Shown one piece after another: positions 45,539 to 55,192 of a stretch of 64,000 nucleotides of DNA. The DNA comes from Limibacter armeniacum. Lineage in GTDB: Bacteria; Bacteroidota; Bacteroidia; Cytophagales; Flammeovirgaceae. Position numbers and translations under genes: made by a program. The DNA lies in NCBI RefSeq assembly GCF_036880985.1, contig NZ_JBAJNO010000008.1:2605500-2669499 (forward strand), written 5' to 3'. Below the pieces are notes generated by a model. That model had not been told where the DNA came from. It worked only from the letters and a program-made list of their open reading frames with translations, and searched no databases. The first letter of the stretch is position 1. Each line of letters begins with the position of its first letter.

Positions 45539-46207
45539 TCATCTCCCACTGACATTATTCTGATCCATCTCCGCCTCCTTCATCGCATTATAGTAATTAA
45601 CTACCTGTGTAAAATCTTCCTTATCCCTAATATTAAGACCATTCACTTTTATAAATGCTTCCAGTTCTTCCATTTTGTCTTTCATATACAAAAGTGCCGT
45701 TTCAGACTTTCTCAAGTCCACCTGTCTAAGCTCAGCATATTGATCTATCAGGAAAAAATCATGCTCAAGTACAAGTCTACGTGTGTTATAAGTACTTCCC
45801 CAATAAGGGCTAAAGTCCGTTTCTATCTTCTCAACAATCTTCTCTCTGACCATTAATGTATAAGGCACACCTTCCGTCATTAACTCAAAGAAATGTTTCT
45901 TAGAATAATTGCCTGATATCTTGAAAGGAAGTGAATAAAAATACCTTATTCTTTTCGTCAATGCATCCATTATCTCAAATGCAGCGATACTTTCAGCACC
46001 ATAAGACTTTACAACATTTCCTGTCGTCACAAACTGCAAAGACTCACCTTGGAGGTCATATTTAATTTTCCCTTTCATCGTCACACCAGATTCAAGGTCC
46101 AATTCACCGCTATGCCAAAACTCAGATGAGAATTCCTGAGCAGATAGCATACTTGCCATCAGCATAAAACATGTCAGTGCCATTATTTTTTTGATAATTC
46201 TTACCAT
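45539..46207 (-). CDS. Secreted or periplasmic protein of unknown function
   Basis: ATG at 46207 (MVRIIKKIMALTCFMLMASM) starts a proper signal peptide ending LSAQ; an in-frame ATG 12 codons upstream (46243) gives a poor signal, so it is not used. The mature protein (about 200 residues) is a mixed beta/alpha domain with conserved-looking GELDLESGVTMKGKIKYDLQ and IAAFEIMDALTKRIRYF. This resembles small periplasmic proteins common in Bacteroidota, but I cannot name a family. The C-terminal part is helical and rich in Glu/Lys. Confidence 0.65.
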   Translation of the reverse strand: MVRIIKKIMALTCFMLMASMLSAQEFSSEFWHSGELDLESGVTMKGKIKYDLQGESLQFVTTGNVVKSYGAESIAAFEIMDALTKRIRYFYSLPFKISGNYSKKHFFELMTEGVPYTLMVREKIVEKIETDFSPYWGSTYNTRRLVLEHDFFLIDQYAELRQVDLRKSETALLYMKDKMEELEAFIKVNGLNIRDKEDFTQVVNYYNAMKEAEMDQNNVSGR

Positions 46208-46511
46208 CGTCGTATCTGGTTTAGAAATAAGGTTTTCAAGCATGTATTCTTAAGATAAAAAAGAGTAAAGAAAAAATGAAAATATTATGCAAACCGTTTG
46301 ATAAGATATCGAAAAGCAATTTAAACAATTATTACTCAGCTCATTTCACAACAATCATCATCTCAAAGGGTTGTAATAGAACTGAGCTGTTAGCTGTAAG
46401 TATTGTGTCAAAAATTTCACATTCACACAAAAAATCATTCAATTTGCCAGATATCCTTACAAGGCATCGCAAAGCAAAAGGACCAACAAGCAACTATCCG
46501 TAAAATTACTA

Positions 46512-46718
46512 ATGATCATGGAAAAGGAAAAAGATAAAAACACACTAAAGGACTATTTTGATTTCGGACCTGTTTTTTCCTATTTCTTTAGAAAAAAGGA
46601 TCCAAACAGAAAGACCAACTTCAACCTGAAAGTGATGCATGGGATCAATAAGATTTCAATTATCCTGTTTCTGATCGCTTTGGTTGTAATTATTACAAGG
46701 TTGATCATCAGACAATAA
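46512..46718 (+). CDS. Small single-pass membrane protein (DUF6728-like)
   Basis: A 68-residue protein: a charged N-terminus (MIMEKEKDKNTLKDYFDFG, with FSYFFRKKDPNRKTNFNLKVM next) and one C-terminal membrane helix (ISIILFLIALVVIITRLII). This layout is common in small Bacteroidota proteins of the DUF6728 type (family name from memory). It lies eight bases before an MmcQ/YjbR gene that has its own AGGAG, so the pair is probably co-transcribed. Function unknown. Confidence 0.7.
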   Translation: MIMEKEKDKNTLKDYFDFGPVFSYFFRKKDPNRKTNFNLKVMHGINKISIILFLIALVVIITRLIIRQ

Positions 46719-46725
46719 TAGGAGA

Positions 46726-47070
46726 ATGCACATAGAAGCTTTTAGAGATTACTGTATCCGTAAAAATCATGTAACGGAAGAACTCCCCTTCGATGACCGG
46801 ACTTTAGTTTTCAAAGTAATGGGAAAAATGTTTGCCCTAACCGATATCGAAGACTTCAAGTCATTCAATGTCAAGTGTGACCCTATAAAAGCCATTGAGC
46901 TTAGAGAACAATACAACTGTGTGGAGCCTGGGTACCACATGAATAAAAAGCACTGGAACACAATCAAAGTTACAGGTGAAGTCTCTGACAATACACTATT
47001 TGAATGGGTTGACCATTCCTATGACTTAGTCGTTAAAGGACTCCCTAAAAAAGTACGAGAGTCTATGTAA
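46726..47070 (+). CDS. MmcQ/YjbR family DNA-binding protein
   Basis: A 114-residue protein of the YjbR fold: IEAFRDYCIRKNHVTEELPF, TLVFKVMGKMFALTDIEDF, VKCDPIKAIELREQY, GYHMNKKHWNTIKVTG and SYDLVVKGLPKKVRE are the conserved segments. The fold resembles double-wing DNA-binding domains, but the role is unknown in most bacteria. An AGGAG lies six bases before the ATG. Followed by a strong terminator shared with pspA. Confidence 0.88.
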   Translation: MHIEAFRDYCIRKNHVTEELPFDDRTLVFKVMGKMFALTDIEDFKSFNVKCDPIKAIELREQYNCVEPGYHMNKKHWNTIKVTGEVSDNTLFEWVDHSYDLVVKGLPKKVRESM

Positions 47071-47083
47071 AACTTCAGGCTAT

Positions 47084-47118
47084 AAAAAAACGGGACTATT
47101 TGAATAGCCCCGTTTTTT
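47084..47118. terminator. Bidirectional terminator
   Basis: AAAACGGG-a-CTATT pairs with AATAG-c-CCCGTTTT; runs of A and T flank both sides, serving the MmcQ gene and pspA. Confidence 0.8.
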
Positions 47119-47119
47119 A

Positions 47120-47983
47120 TTATTGGTTGTCTCTCAGTTTTTGCTTCAATTTTTCTAACTCACTCTGATCGCCATTTCCATTATTAGTAGCATTATTGTT
47201 TTCTGGTTGGCTTCCATTTGTTGTTTGGCTACTCTCCCCTTCACTGTTGGTAGTTTCTGACTTTTCTGATGCCATCTTTGCTTTTAGCTTTTTCAAGGCT
47301 TCAGACTCAATGCCTGGAGTGGCACTTGTTGCAGCACTTCCCAATGCTTTGTCAATCTCATCATCAACAGTACTCTGACTCAATCCTGCTACCTCTCCAT
47401 AAGATTCAGCTAAAGCTTCTTGTTCAGTTACTTTCTGCTTCATTCTTTCCAGCCTTGCCAAAGTATCAGAAGAATCAATACTAGATAACTGCTTATTGAG
47501 TTTAGCTGTAGCCTTACTTACAGTTGCCCTAGCTTTCAATGTCTTCAGCTCATTTTCCCATTCAGAGATCTGAGATTTAAGCTTCTGAACATTATCTTCC
47601 ATCTTGGTCACCATTTGACCATAGTATTCTACATTTTTAGAACCAGATGTAGCTCTACCTTCCATCTGCTCTTTCTTTGCCAAAGCCTGTGAAGCAAGTC
47701 TATCCGCCTCAACCGCATCAATTTCACCTGTCTCTGCTTTTTGCAACAGCAGGATGGCTTTATTTTCGTATTCAGTAGCACCTTTTGAGTTGGCTTCCAG
47801 CTCTTTCTTCGCTCTGATATGTAAGGCTTTCACCTCTGCAAGTCCCTGTAAGCTTTTAGTAAGGTCAACTTTAAGGTCTCTGATTCCCTGTTCTGTCATT
47901 TTCACAGGGTCTTCTAATTTATCTAATGCTGCGTTTGCTTCCGCTTGGGCTATTCCAAATAATCTTTTCAACCAGCCGAACAT
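47120..47983 (-). CDS. pspA: PspA/IM30 (Vipp1-like) membrane-stress protein
   Basis: An N-terminal amphipathic helix (MFGWLKRLFGIAQAEANAAL) followed by a long coiled coil (about 25-215) is the PspA/IM30 layout, an ESCRT-III-like protein that forms rings on damaged inner membrane. After the coiled coil, a low-complexity tail of about 60 residues rich in Asn/Glu/Gln/Ser ends with EKLKQKLRDNQ, longer than in E. coli PspA and closer to Vipp1-type tails. The classic pspBC genes are absent; a J-domain gene lies 100 bases away. Confidence 0.88.
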   Translation of the reverse strand: MFGWLKRLFGIAQAEANAALDKLEDPVKMTEQGIRDLKVDLTKSLQGLAEVKALHIRAKKELEANSKGATEYENKAILLLQKAETGEIDAVEADRLASQALAKKEQMEGRATSGSKNVEYYGQMVTKMEDNVQKLKSQISEWENELKTLKARATVSKATAKLNKQLSSIDSSDTLARLERMKQKVTEQEALAESYGEVAGLSQSTVDDEIDKALGSAATSATPGIESEALKKLKAKMASEKSETTNSEGESSQTTNGSQPENNNATNNGNGDQSELEKLKQKLRDNQ

Positions 47984-48085
47984 AGTATTGTAATGAATTT
48001 AATGATAAAAGTTCTCCATCTTTATAACAATGGAAATATAAATAAAAACAAATTAAAATATCGTAAACAAGATGTGGTTTAACCA

Positions 48086-48529
48086 CTACTTATGCTTACG
48101 AGAAAAATAGGTATACGCCTCATTTATCTTTAACGATACCTCTTGAGCAATCTTAAATTTCTCAGGATCATTATTATAAAGGTCCGGATGATAAATTTTC
48201 ATCAGCTTCCTGTAAGCCTTTTTAATTTCAGTATAAGGCGCTCCATTAGGCAATTCCAAAGCTTCATAGTACTCTCGCTCCTTGTTAACCGTCTTGGTAT
48301 ATTCATATGAAGAACGGTTGCCTCCATACTGCTGATGGTCATAGTGCTCATAACCATATCCTCCAGCGTGCTTCTTGTCATGAGATTGAGTGTACTTGTT
48401 GAAGTCAAACCCAAATTCTTTTTCAAGATCTTCAATATTATGCCTGAAGTTATCCTTGAAAACTGGGTTGTTTTCCAATTGGTCAAAGATATTGGCAATT
48501 AAGATGTCTTTAAGTCGGTTTAGGATCAT
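48086..48529 (-). CDS. Small protein with C-terminal J domain
   Basis: Residues about 87-147 form a J domain: YYEALELPNGAPYTEIKKAY with the HPD motif in LMKIYHPDLYNND. The N-terminal 85 residues are unlike any DnaJ linker or zinc-binding region and include a His/Tyr/Gly-rich patch (HAGGYGYEHYDHQQYGGNRS). J-domain proteins call in and stimulate an Hsp70 (DnaK). A J domain at the C-terminus makes this a type III co-chaperone. Its nearness to pspA suggests a joint role in membrane or envelope stress, but this is inference. Confidence 0.85.
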   Translation of the reverse strand: MILNRLKDILIANIFDQLENNPVFKDNFRHNIEDLEKEFGFDFNKYTQSHDKKHAGGYGYEHYDHQQYGGNRSSYEYTKTVNKEREYYEALELPNGAPYTEIKKAYRKLMKIYHPDLYNNDPEKFKIAQEVSLKINEAYTYFSRKHK

Positions 48530-48659
48530 ATGGTGAATTCTCAGTTAACTATACCCCCAAAAATTACAACAAGTAAGATAGTATAAAAATATTCAATGAT
48601 TCTTGATACGAATTTAATTATTCTAAGGTTTTGTATGTTCAACTTCTTTTTTTAAACAA

Positions 48660-48770
48660 CTATCTTTTGTTAAAGATGGTTTTGAGATACATTCTTATAG
48701 GTTGAAACAAAAGATAGAGAATAAAATCACCATCCGAAACACCTAATAGCGGATAGTTTTATTCTTTTTT
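48660..48770 (+). ncRNA. Candidate structured RNA or leader: two hairpins with a T-tract
   Basis: CTATCTTTTGTT (48660-48671) pairs perfectly over 12 bases with AACAAAAGATAG (48706-48717). A second stem follows at once: AGAATAAAA/TTTTATTCT (48718, 48757) with ATCCG/CGGAT inside, then TTTTTT. No gene overlaps. It could be a small RNA with an intrinsic terminator or an attenuator about 290 bases before the acyl-CoA ligase gene. The stretch from 48771 to 49055 holds nothing else I recognise. Confidence 0.4.
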
Positions 48771-49055
48771 AACAAATAAGCCAAACTTTGCTATAGTCGA
48801 GCCTTCCCTTTAGCACTATTAAACTGTACTTCAAACACTTAAATATCCAACTCATGTAGAAATAGGCTATAATTGGCTATATTCAATCAAAATGAAATAA
48901 AAATTGGCAATCACTTTAATCAGCCAACATACGTTTTATAATTTCACCCAATTTCATATATTGCCCACATCAAGATTTTTTCTTGATAAAATCCAATTGA
49001 AAATAATTGTACTCACATAAGTTCTACTATAAATCCCTATTAAATTAAACCTGAC

Positions 49056-50762
49056 ATGAAACTAGAAACAGCACAAAAGCCATGGTTTAATAACTATCCA
49101 AAAGATGTGGCACATGAGATAAATCCTGACCGATACTCATCATTAATAGAATTATTTGAAGAAAGCTTCCTAAAGTTCGGTGATAAAATCGCATACGAAT
49201 GTATGGGAGGAAAATTAACCTATAAAGAATTAGACACTGCTTCTAAACGCTTTGCTGCTTATCTTCAAAACCAGACTAACCTTGAGCCTGGTGATAGAAT
49301 TGCTATTCAAATGCCTAACTTACTTCAGTATCCAATTGCCATGTTTGGTGCATTGAGAGCTGGTTTGGTGATTGTAAACACAAACCCACTCTATACTGAA
49401 CGTGAAATGGAGCACCAGTTCAATGACTCTGGAGCAAAGGCAATTGTGATTCTAGCCAACTTTGCTTCAAAGCTTGAGAAAATACTTAAGCAAACAGAAA
49501 TTGAAACCGTCATCGTCACTGAAATCGGTGACATGCTCACTTTCCCGAAAAACCTTTTGGTTAATGCTGTAGTGAAATATGGCAAGAAGATGGTTCCTCC
49601 GTTCTCTTTACCTAAAATGCTAACCTTTAAGGAAGTACTTAGAGGTGGAGCAAAGACCAACTTCACTCCTGCTAAAATCACAAACGAAGATATTGCATTC
49701 CTTCAGTATACAGGTGGTACAACGGGAGTTTCCAAGGGAGCGATGCTTACGCACCGAAATATAATAGCCAACTTAGAGCAAAACTCTGAATGGATGGACA
49801 AGTTCTTGGAAGAAGGCAAAGAAATTGTCATCACTGCTCTCCCACTCTATCATATCTTCTCGTTAACCGTCAATTGTATGACAATGCTGAAGATTGGCGC
49901 TCATAATATCCTGATTACAAACCCTAGAGATATGAATGGGTTTATCAAGGAAATTAAAAATGCCAAATTCTCAGTAATTACAGGTGTTAATACCCTGTTC
50001 AATGGTATGCTTAATCACTCGAACTTCTCAGATATTGACTTCTCTAGTCTTAAAGTGACAGTTGGTGGTGGTATGGCTGTTCAAAAAGCTGTAGCCATGA
50101 GATGGCAAGAAGTAACAGGTAGTCCGCTTACTGAAGGTTATGGTTTAACAGAATCATCGCCTGTACTCTGCTGTAACCCAATTGATGGGTCAGGTAAAAT
50201 TGGCTTTATTGGACTACCGTTCCCTTCTACTGATGTTGCTATTATGGATGATGACGGCAATATATTACCACAAGGTGAAGTTGGCGAAATCTGTGCCTCA
50301 GGCCCTCAAATCATGAAAGGCTATTGGCAACGTGACGAAGAGACTGCCAAGACATTTACCAAAGATGGATGGTTACGTACAGGAGATATTGGAATGATGG
50401 ATGAAGATGGATATTTCAAGATCGTAGACCGTAAAAAGGACATGATTCTGGTATCTGGCTTCAACGTTTATCCAAATGAGGTGGAGGATGTAGTAGCTAT
50501 GCATGAGGGTGTTCTTGAAGTGGCAGCTATAGGTATTCCTGATGAGAAATCTACTGAAGCAGTAAAAGTCTTTATTGTAAAGAAAGACCAACACCTGTCT
50601 GAGGATGCTGTTAAAGCATTCTGTAAAGAAAACCTTACTGCTTACAAAGTTCCTAAGCATATTGAATTCAGAACAGAATTACCTAAAACTAACGTTGGTA
50701 AAATTCTGAGAAGAAGTCTTAAAGAGGAAGAACTTGAAAAGGCTAAAAAAGTATTACACTAA
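49056..50762 (+). CDS. fadD: Long-chain fatty-acid--CoA ligase (FadD-like)
   Basis: A 568-residue AMP-forming ligase: AMP-binding loop LQYTGGTTGVSKGAMLTH (about 216-233), EGYGLTESSPV, the DGWLRTGDIG ATP-contact segment, DRKKDMILVSGFNVYPNEVED linker and C-terminal lysine region TNVGKILRRSL. It joins fatty acids to CoA in two steps. Length and motif spacing match FadD (about 560). It is followed by a strong terminator. A candidate hairpin leader lies upstream. Confidence 0.93.
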   Translation: MKLETAQKPWFNNYPKDVAHEINPDRYSSLIELFEESFLKFGDKIAYECMGGKLTYKELDTASKRFAAYLQNQTNLEPGDRIAIQMPNLLQYPIAMFGALRAGLVIVNTNPLYTEREMEHQFNDSGAKAIVILANFASKLEKILKQTEIETVIVTEIGDMLTFPKNLLVNAVVKYGKKMVPPFSLPKMLTFKEVLRGGAKTNFTPAKITNEDIAFLQYTGGTTGVSKGAMLTHRNIIANLEQNSEWMDKFLEEGKEIVITALPLYHIFSLTVNCMTMLKIGAHNILITNPRDMNGFIKEIKNAKFSVITGVNTLFNGMLNHSNFSDIDFSSLKVTVGGGMAVQKAVAMRWQEVTGSPLTEGYGLTESSPVLCCNPIDGSGKIGFIGLPFPSTDVAIMDDDGNILPQGEVGEICASGPQIMKGYWQRDEETAKTFTKDGWLRTGDIGMMDEDGYFKIVDRKKDMILVSGFNVYPNEVEDVVAMHEGVLEVAAIGIPDEKSTEAVKVFIVKKDQHLSEDAVKAFCKENLTAYKVPKHIEFRTELPKTNVGKILRRSLKEEELEKAKKVLH

Positions 50763-50783
50763 TAATAATTTTGTCTTCTAAAG

Positions 50784-50818
50784 AAAAAGGACATCAGCTT
50801 GAGTTGATGTCCTTTTTT
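50784..50818. terminator. Bidirectional terminator
   Basis: AAAAAGGACATCA pairs with TTGATGTCCTTTTTT around a 7-base loop. It serves fadD and the convergent gene at 50823. Confidence 0.85.
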
Positions 50819-50822
50819 ACTT

Positions 50823-51377
50823 TTAGAATTTTCGATCTAATATCTCTTTCATGATTACAGCATTTCTGACACTTTCAGGATTCGTAATCATATCCTTCAT
50901 TTTCAGCTTTTTCTTCTTAATTGTTTTGGAACCTTTAGATACTGCATGTACATTTTTTTGTACCCTCTTCTTTTCTTTATCATTCCATTCTCTATTGATA
51001 CCGCTGTGATCCCTATAATAATCACTCATCTTCTCATTATAGACTCGGTCAGCCACTTTTTCAGGTGAGTATTTGTCCCCTATTAGTGCTTTAGCCTTCT
51101 CCTCTGCTTTTTCTGTATCTATAGCTTGGCGTTTTGCTTTCCTGCTTCTATCTACATTCTTCGGATCTTCAAACTGCTTTAGCAATTCTTCAAATGGTGA
51201 AGACTCTGCCGTTGTTGATGGGTTTTCACCTCCTCTCTCAGAGCGGCTAGGCAAATCAAAATCCAAAGGAGGCAATGTAGGTGTACTGGTTTTCTCCTTT
51301 TTCTTACCTGACCTTGAGGACAGCGTCCAGTAAACCAAGAAACCAATTACGGCTGCGATAATTTCAAAAGAATCCAT
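50823..51377 (-). CDS. Basic membrane-anchored protein of unknown function
   Basis: One N-terminal membrane helix (FEIIAAVIGFLVYWTL) precedes a charged, mostly disordered region of about 165 residues with proline-rich (TPTLPPLDFDLPSRS) and Lys/Arg-rich segments (KTIKKKKLKMK). The C-terminus (NAVIMKEILDRKF) looks like a short helix, which often binds a partner. I cannot name a family. It lies divergent from smc across 180 bases. The pattern resembles anchor proteins of Bacteroidota, but the role is open. Confidence 0.6.
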   Translation of the reverse strand: MDSFEIIAAVIGFLVYWTLSSRSGKKKEKTSTPTLPPLDFDLPSRSERGGENPSTTAESSPFEELLKQFEDPKNVDRSRKAKRQAIDTEKAEEKAKALIGDKYSPEKVADRVYNEKMSDYYRDHSGINREWNDKEKKRVQKNVHAVSKGSKTIKKKKLKMKDMITNPESVRNAVIMKEILDRKF

Positions 51378-51561
51378 CTATGTATATTTGAGTTATTATA
51401 TCAGAATAATCTAATCCTGTAACACACGAATCTACATACAAATAAGCAAATGCTAAAAAAGTTCCTATTAAATCTTAAAAATAGCTATTTTTGAAGTTCG
51501 TACAAACACCCTCAACGATTCAAAATCCAATTCGATTGAGGTTGAAACAAACTGACAAACT

Positions 51562-54500
51562 ATGCTCTTAAGCAAACTGGAAATTAAGGGATTCAAGAGT
51601 TTTGGAGATAAAGTAAAACTCAGCTTCGACAAAGGTATTACAGCAGTAGTAGGTCCCAACGGCAGTGGTAAATCCAACGTCGTTGACGCTATACGCTGGG
51701 TACTCGGTGAGCAGAGCACAAAGGCTCTCCGTTCTGAAAAAATGGAAAACATCATTTTTAATGGAACGAGTAAGCGTAAGCCACTGCAAATGGCTGAAGT
51801 ATCTCTTACTTTTTTGAACAACCGAGACCTACTCCCAACCGAATATACTGAAGTAACTATCGCAAGAAGGTACTACCGTTCTGGTGAAGGTGAATACCTA
51901 TTGAATGGGGTTCCTTGCCGACTGAAAGATATTCAAGGTTTGTTTTTGGACACAGGTATTGGGTCTGACAGCTATGCAATTATTGAGTTGAAAATGGTGG
52001 ATGAAATCCTAAACGACACCAACAACTCTCGAAGAGCACTATTTGAAGAAGCTGCTGGTATTTCCAAGTTTAAAAAGCGTAAAAAAGAAACGCTGAAAAA
52101 GCTTCAGGAGACAGATGCTGACCTTGAGCGTGTAGAAGACCTTTTACACGAGATAGGTAAAAATATGCGCTCTCTAGAAAGGCAAGCAAAGGAAGCTCAG
52201 CGATATCTCAAGTTTAAGAATGAATACCGTCAGCAAAGTATCTCATTGGCACGAAAGTCAGTAACGAGTCAACTTGATGAAATGCAACGCCTCAACGATG
52301 AACTTCAAATGGAAAACACACAACAAGGTTCCATTACGAAGCAGATTGAGGAAATGGAGCATCAATTAGAAACAGAAAAAGATGCACTGATACAACGTGA
52401 GAAACTACTTGGTTCTCGCCAAAAAACTCTGAATGAACATATTTTCAAGATTCGACAACTTGAAAGTGACAAAAAAATAAAAGGAGAGAAAAAGAAATAT
52501 CTTGAAGACAAGAAGAACACTTTGCTCCTTCAGGCTGAAGAAGACCGTCAGTCAAACGAACAAATGAAGCAAAGTCTGAATGGACTTAAAACTCAGCTTG
52601 CATCCGCTCAGAAAATGCTTAGCGAAACAGAGTTCCTTTTAGATGACTATGAAACAAAGAAAACCTCTCAACAGGAAAAAACAGAAACACTTAAAGCTCA
52701 ATTCTCCGATTTAGACAGCAGAATTAAAACTAAGGAAGCGGCCTTATACCAACTAAAAAAGAGTGTTGAAATTAGTGAGGTACAGCTTTCTGCTCTAAAG
52801 CAAGAACTAGAAAGAGAGTACTCTGCCAACACAGAAAAAAGCGCAAGTCTTGAACAATTTGACAGGCAGTTTGCAGCACTACAGGCTGAACAAAATGAAG
52901 TGAAATCTGAACTTAGCTATACACAAGAGCAGCAGGTTCAACACGAAAGTAAAATTGCAAAAACTCAAGCAGAAATTGAGCAGCAGAAAGACCGTTTAGC
53001 AGAAATCAACCGTTCACTCGATGCCAAACAGCATGAGTATGACTTAACAAAGTCAATGGTTGAGAACCTTGAGGGCTACCCTGATGCAATTAAATACCTG
53101 AAAAAGAATACGGACTTCGCTCAAAATGCTCCACTGCTTACAGACATCATTACCTGTGATGAAGAGTACAGACTAGCAATTGAGGGTTATCTAGAACCAT
53201 ATCTCAATTATTTTATCCTTCAAAATGAAGAGGAAGCTTGGAAAGCGGTCAACCTTTTGGCTGAAGCATCAAAAGGTAAAGCAAACTTCCTCCTTCTTGA
53301 CAAATTTAAAGGTTTACCATTAGCTCCTCGTAAAGCAATTCAAGATGCTGTCCATGTTTTGGATGTTGTTGAGTTCGATGAAAAGTATAAGGACCTAGTC
53401 AACTTTATGCTTCACAATGCTTACATCATTGTAAGAAACCAAGGACAACTTCCACAACATGATGATGTCGTCTTGCTGACCAAAAATGGCAAAGGGATCA
53501 GAAAATGGAATACCGTAACTGGTGGTTCTGTGGGTGTATTTGAAGGGAAGAAAATGGGTCGTGCTCAAAACCTAAAAATCCTTCAGGAAGATATTCAAAG
53601 CCTAAAGACAGAAAAAGATACACTTGAACTTTCCAAGCTTAACTCTATTGATGAACTCAATGCTTTAAAAGAAATTTCTTACAAAGCTGATCTTGACAAA
53701 CTTCAACAGGATATGAATCTTGTTTCTCAAGAAATCGTCAAGATTCAAACTCAAAAAGAAGAATTCTCTAAGTTCTTGGCTGAAAGTGAAAATAAGCGGG
53801 ACGAAATCATGGAACGAATTGCCAATGCAGAGCAAACCATTGAGGAAAACCGCCCTAAAGCTGAAGAAGAACAAGAAGGACTGGAAATCCTAAAGGAGCA
53901 ATTTGATATCATCAATGATGACTATCAGCTTGAAAATGAAAAACTGACGCAATTGTCAGCTCAGTTCAATCAGCAGAATATTCTGTTTCACCAACAACAA
54001 AATCAGGTAGAAAGCCTTGATAATGAGATTTCATTTAAAGAGTCTACTTATATAAAAGGGGAAGCTCGGGTACAAAGTAACCTTGAAGAAGCTACAAGAG
54101 TAGATTCTGAACTTGAAGAAGTAGCCAATATGGATGTAGCTGGCGATCAAATGATGGAGCAGCTTTATGAAGAAAAAACCTCCATTGAAGAAGGCGTCCA
54201 AGAAGCTGAAACTTCCTATCATCAAGCCCGAAATAAAATCAATGAGCTTGAAAAAACTGTAAGGGAGTGGCAACACCGAAAGGATAATGCTGGACAAAGA
54301 AAATTGGAGCTTAATGAAAAACTGAACCAAATCAAGCTATCATTAACATCTATCAAGGAAAAGATGGCTGTTGAGTTTGAGTTGGACCTTGAAGAAATTG
54401 CTTCAGAAGAGAACCCTGAAGATTCTTATAAAGATATGTCTGAAAGTGAACTAAAGGAATCAGTCAAAACCATCAAACAAAAACTTGATAAGATTGGTCC

Positions 54501-55119
54501 AATTAACCATACAGCCATTGATGCCTATAATGAAATCAAAGAAAGGAATGATTTTATAATTGAACAGAAAAAAGACCTTGAAAAAGCTAAAGAAACATTA
54601 GCACAAACCATCGAGGAAATTGATGCAGTTGCTAAAGAGAATTTCATGGAGGCTTTCAATAATATTCGTGACAACTTTATGGAAGTTTTCCGTTCCCTAT
54701 TTACTGAAGAAGATAAATGTGATCTTAGACTTGTTGACCCTGATGACCCTTTAAACTCTAAAATCAGTATCATGGCTCAACCTAAAGGAAAACGACCATT
54801 GACAATTAATCAGCTATCTGGTGGAGAAAAAACACTAACTGCAACAGCTTTACTATTTGCCATTTACCTTATCAAACCTGCACCATTCTGTATTTTTGAT
54901 GAGGTTGATGCTCCTTTGGATGATGCTAATGTAGGAAAGTTCACGAAAATCATTCAGAAGTTTTCAGAAAGATCGCAGTTTATCATTGTAACTCATAACA
55001 AACGTACTATGGCGAGTACTGATGTTATTTATGGAGTAACAATGATTGAACAAGGTGTTACAACAGTAGTACCTGTTGATATTAGGAATACACCTCAGCT
55101 TGAAGGCTTTGTTCATTAA
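51562..55119 (+). CDS. smc: Chromosome segregation ATPase SMC
   Basis: A complete 1185-residue SMC: Walker A GPNGSGKSN (31-39), long coiled coil, a hinge near residues 500-660 (GYPDAIKYLKKN, then IEGYLEPYLNYFIL), second coiled coil, ABC signature QLSGGEKTLTATALL (from 1084) and Walker B FCIFDEVDAPLDD. The two head halves come together with ATP and clamp DNA, working with ScpA/ScpB for chromosome condensation. Length is typical. It is transcribed alone and ends at a strong palindromic terminator. Confidence 0.97.
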   Translation: MLLSKLEIKGFKSFGDKVKLSFDKGITAVVGPNGSGKSNVVDAIRWVLGEQSTKALRSEKMENIIFNGTSKRKPLQMAEVSLTFLNNRDLLPTEYTEVTIARRYYRSGEGEYLLNGVPCRLKDIQGLFLDTGIGSDSYAIIELKMVDEILNDTNNSRRALFEEAAGISKFKKRKKETLKKLQETDADLERVEDLLHEIGKNMRSLERQAKEAQRYLKFKNEYRQQSISLARKSVTSQLDEMQRLNDELQMENTQQGSITKQIEEMEHQLETEKDALIQREKLLGSRQKTLNEHIFKIRQLESDKKIKGEKKKYLEDKKNTLLLQAEEDRQSNEQMKQSLNGLKTQLASAQKMLSETEFLLDDYETKKTSQQEKTETLKAQFSDLDSRIKTKEAALYQLKKSVEISEVQLSALKQELEREYSANTEKSASLEQFDRQFAALQAEQNEVKSELSYTQEQQVQHESKIAKTQAEIEQQKDRLAEINRSLDAKQHEYDLTKSMVENLEGYPDAIKYLKKNTDFAQNAPLLTDIITCDEEYRLAIEGYLEPYLNYFILQNEEEAWKAVNLLAEASKGKANFLLLDKFKGLPLAPRKAIQDAVHVLDVVEFDEKYKDLVNFMLHNAYIIVRNQGQLPQHDDVVLLTKNGKGIRKWNTVTGGSVGVFEGKKMGRAQNLKILQEDIQSLKTEKDTLELSKLNSIDELNALKEISYKADLDKLQQDMNLVSQEIVKIQTQKEEFSKFLAESENKRDEIMERIANAEQTIEENRPKAEEEQEGLEILKEQFDIINDDYQLENEKLTQLSAQFNQQNILFHQQQNQVESLDNEISFKESTYIKGEARVQSNLEEATRVDSELEEVANMDVAGDQMMEQLYEEKTSIEEGVQEAETSYHQARNKINELEKTVREWQHRKDNAGQRKLELNEKLNQIKLSLTSIKEKMAVEFELDLEEIASEENPEDSYKDMSESELKESVKTIKQKLDKIGPINHTAIDAYNEIKERNDFIIEQKKDLEKAKETLAQTIEEIDAVAKENFMEAFNNIRDNFMEVFRSLFTEEDKCDLRLVDPDDPLNSKISIMAQPKGKRPLTINQLSGGEKTLTATALLFAIYLIKPAPFCIFDEVDAPLDDANVGKFTKIIQKFSERSQFIIVTHNKRTMASTDVIYGVTMIEQGVTTVVPVDIRNTPQLEGFVH

Positions 55120-55136
55120 TCTCATTTATATCAAAT

Positions 55137-55175
55137 AAAAAAGAGGTAACATATTAATATGTTACCTCTTTTTTT
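55137..55175. terminator. Bidirectional terminator after smc
   Basis: AAGAGGTAACATATTAATAT is half of a near-perfect palindrome that closes with GTTACCTCTT and seven T. It also faces the convergent gene at 55193. Confidence 0.9.
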
Positions 55176-55192
55176 GTATTAGCCTAAATATA

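Noticed and set aside
46276-46503. A 75-residue frame on the plus strand
   Set aside because: Low-complexity AT-rich intergenic sequence with no ribosome-binding support and composition unlike a protein.
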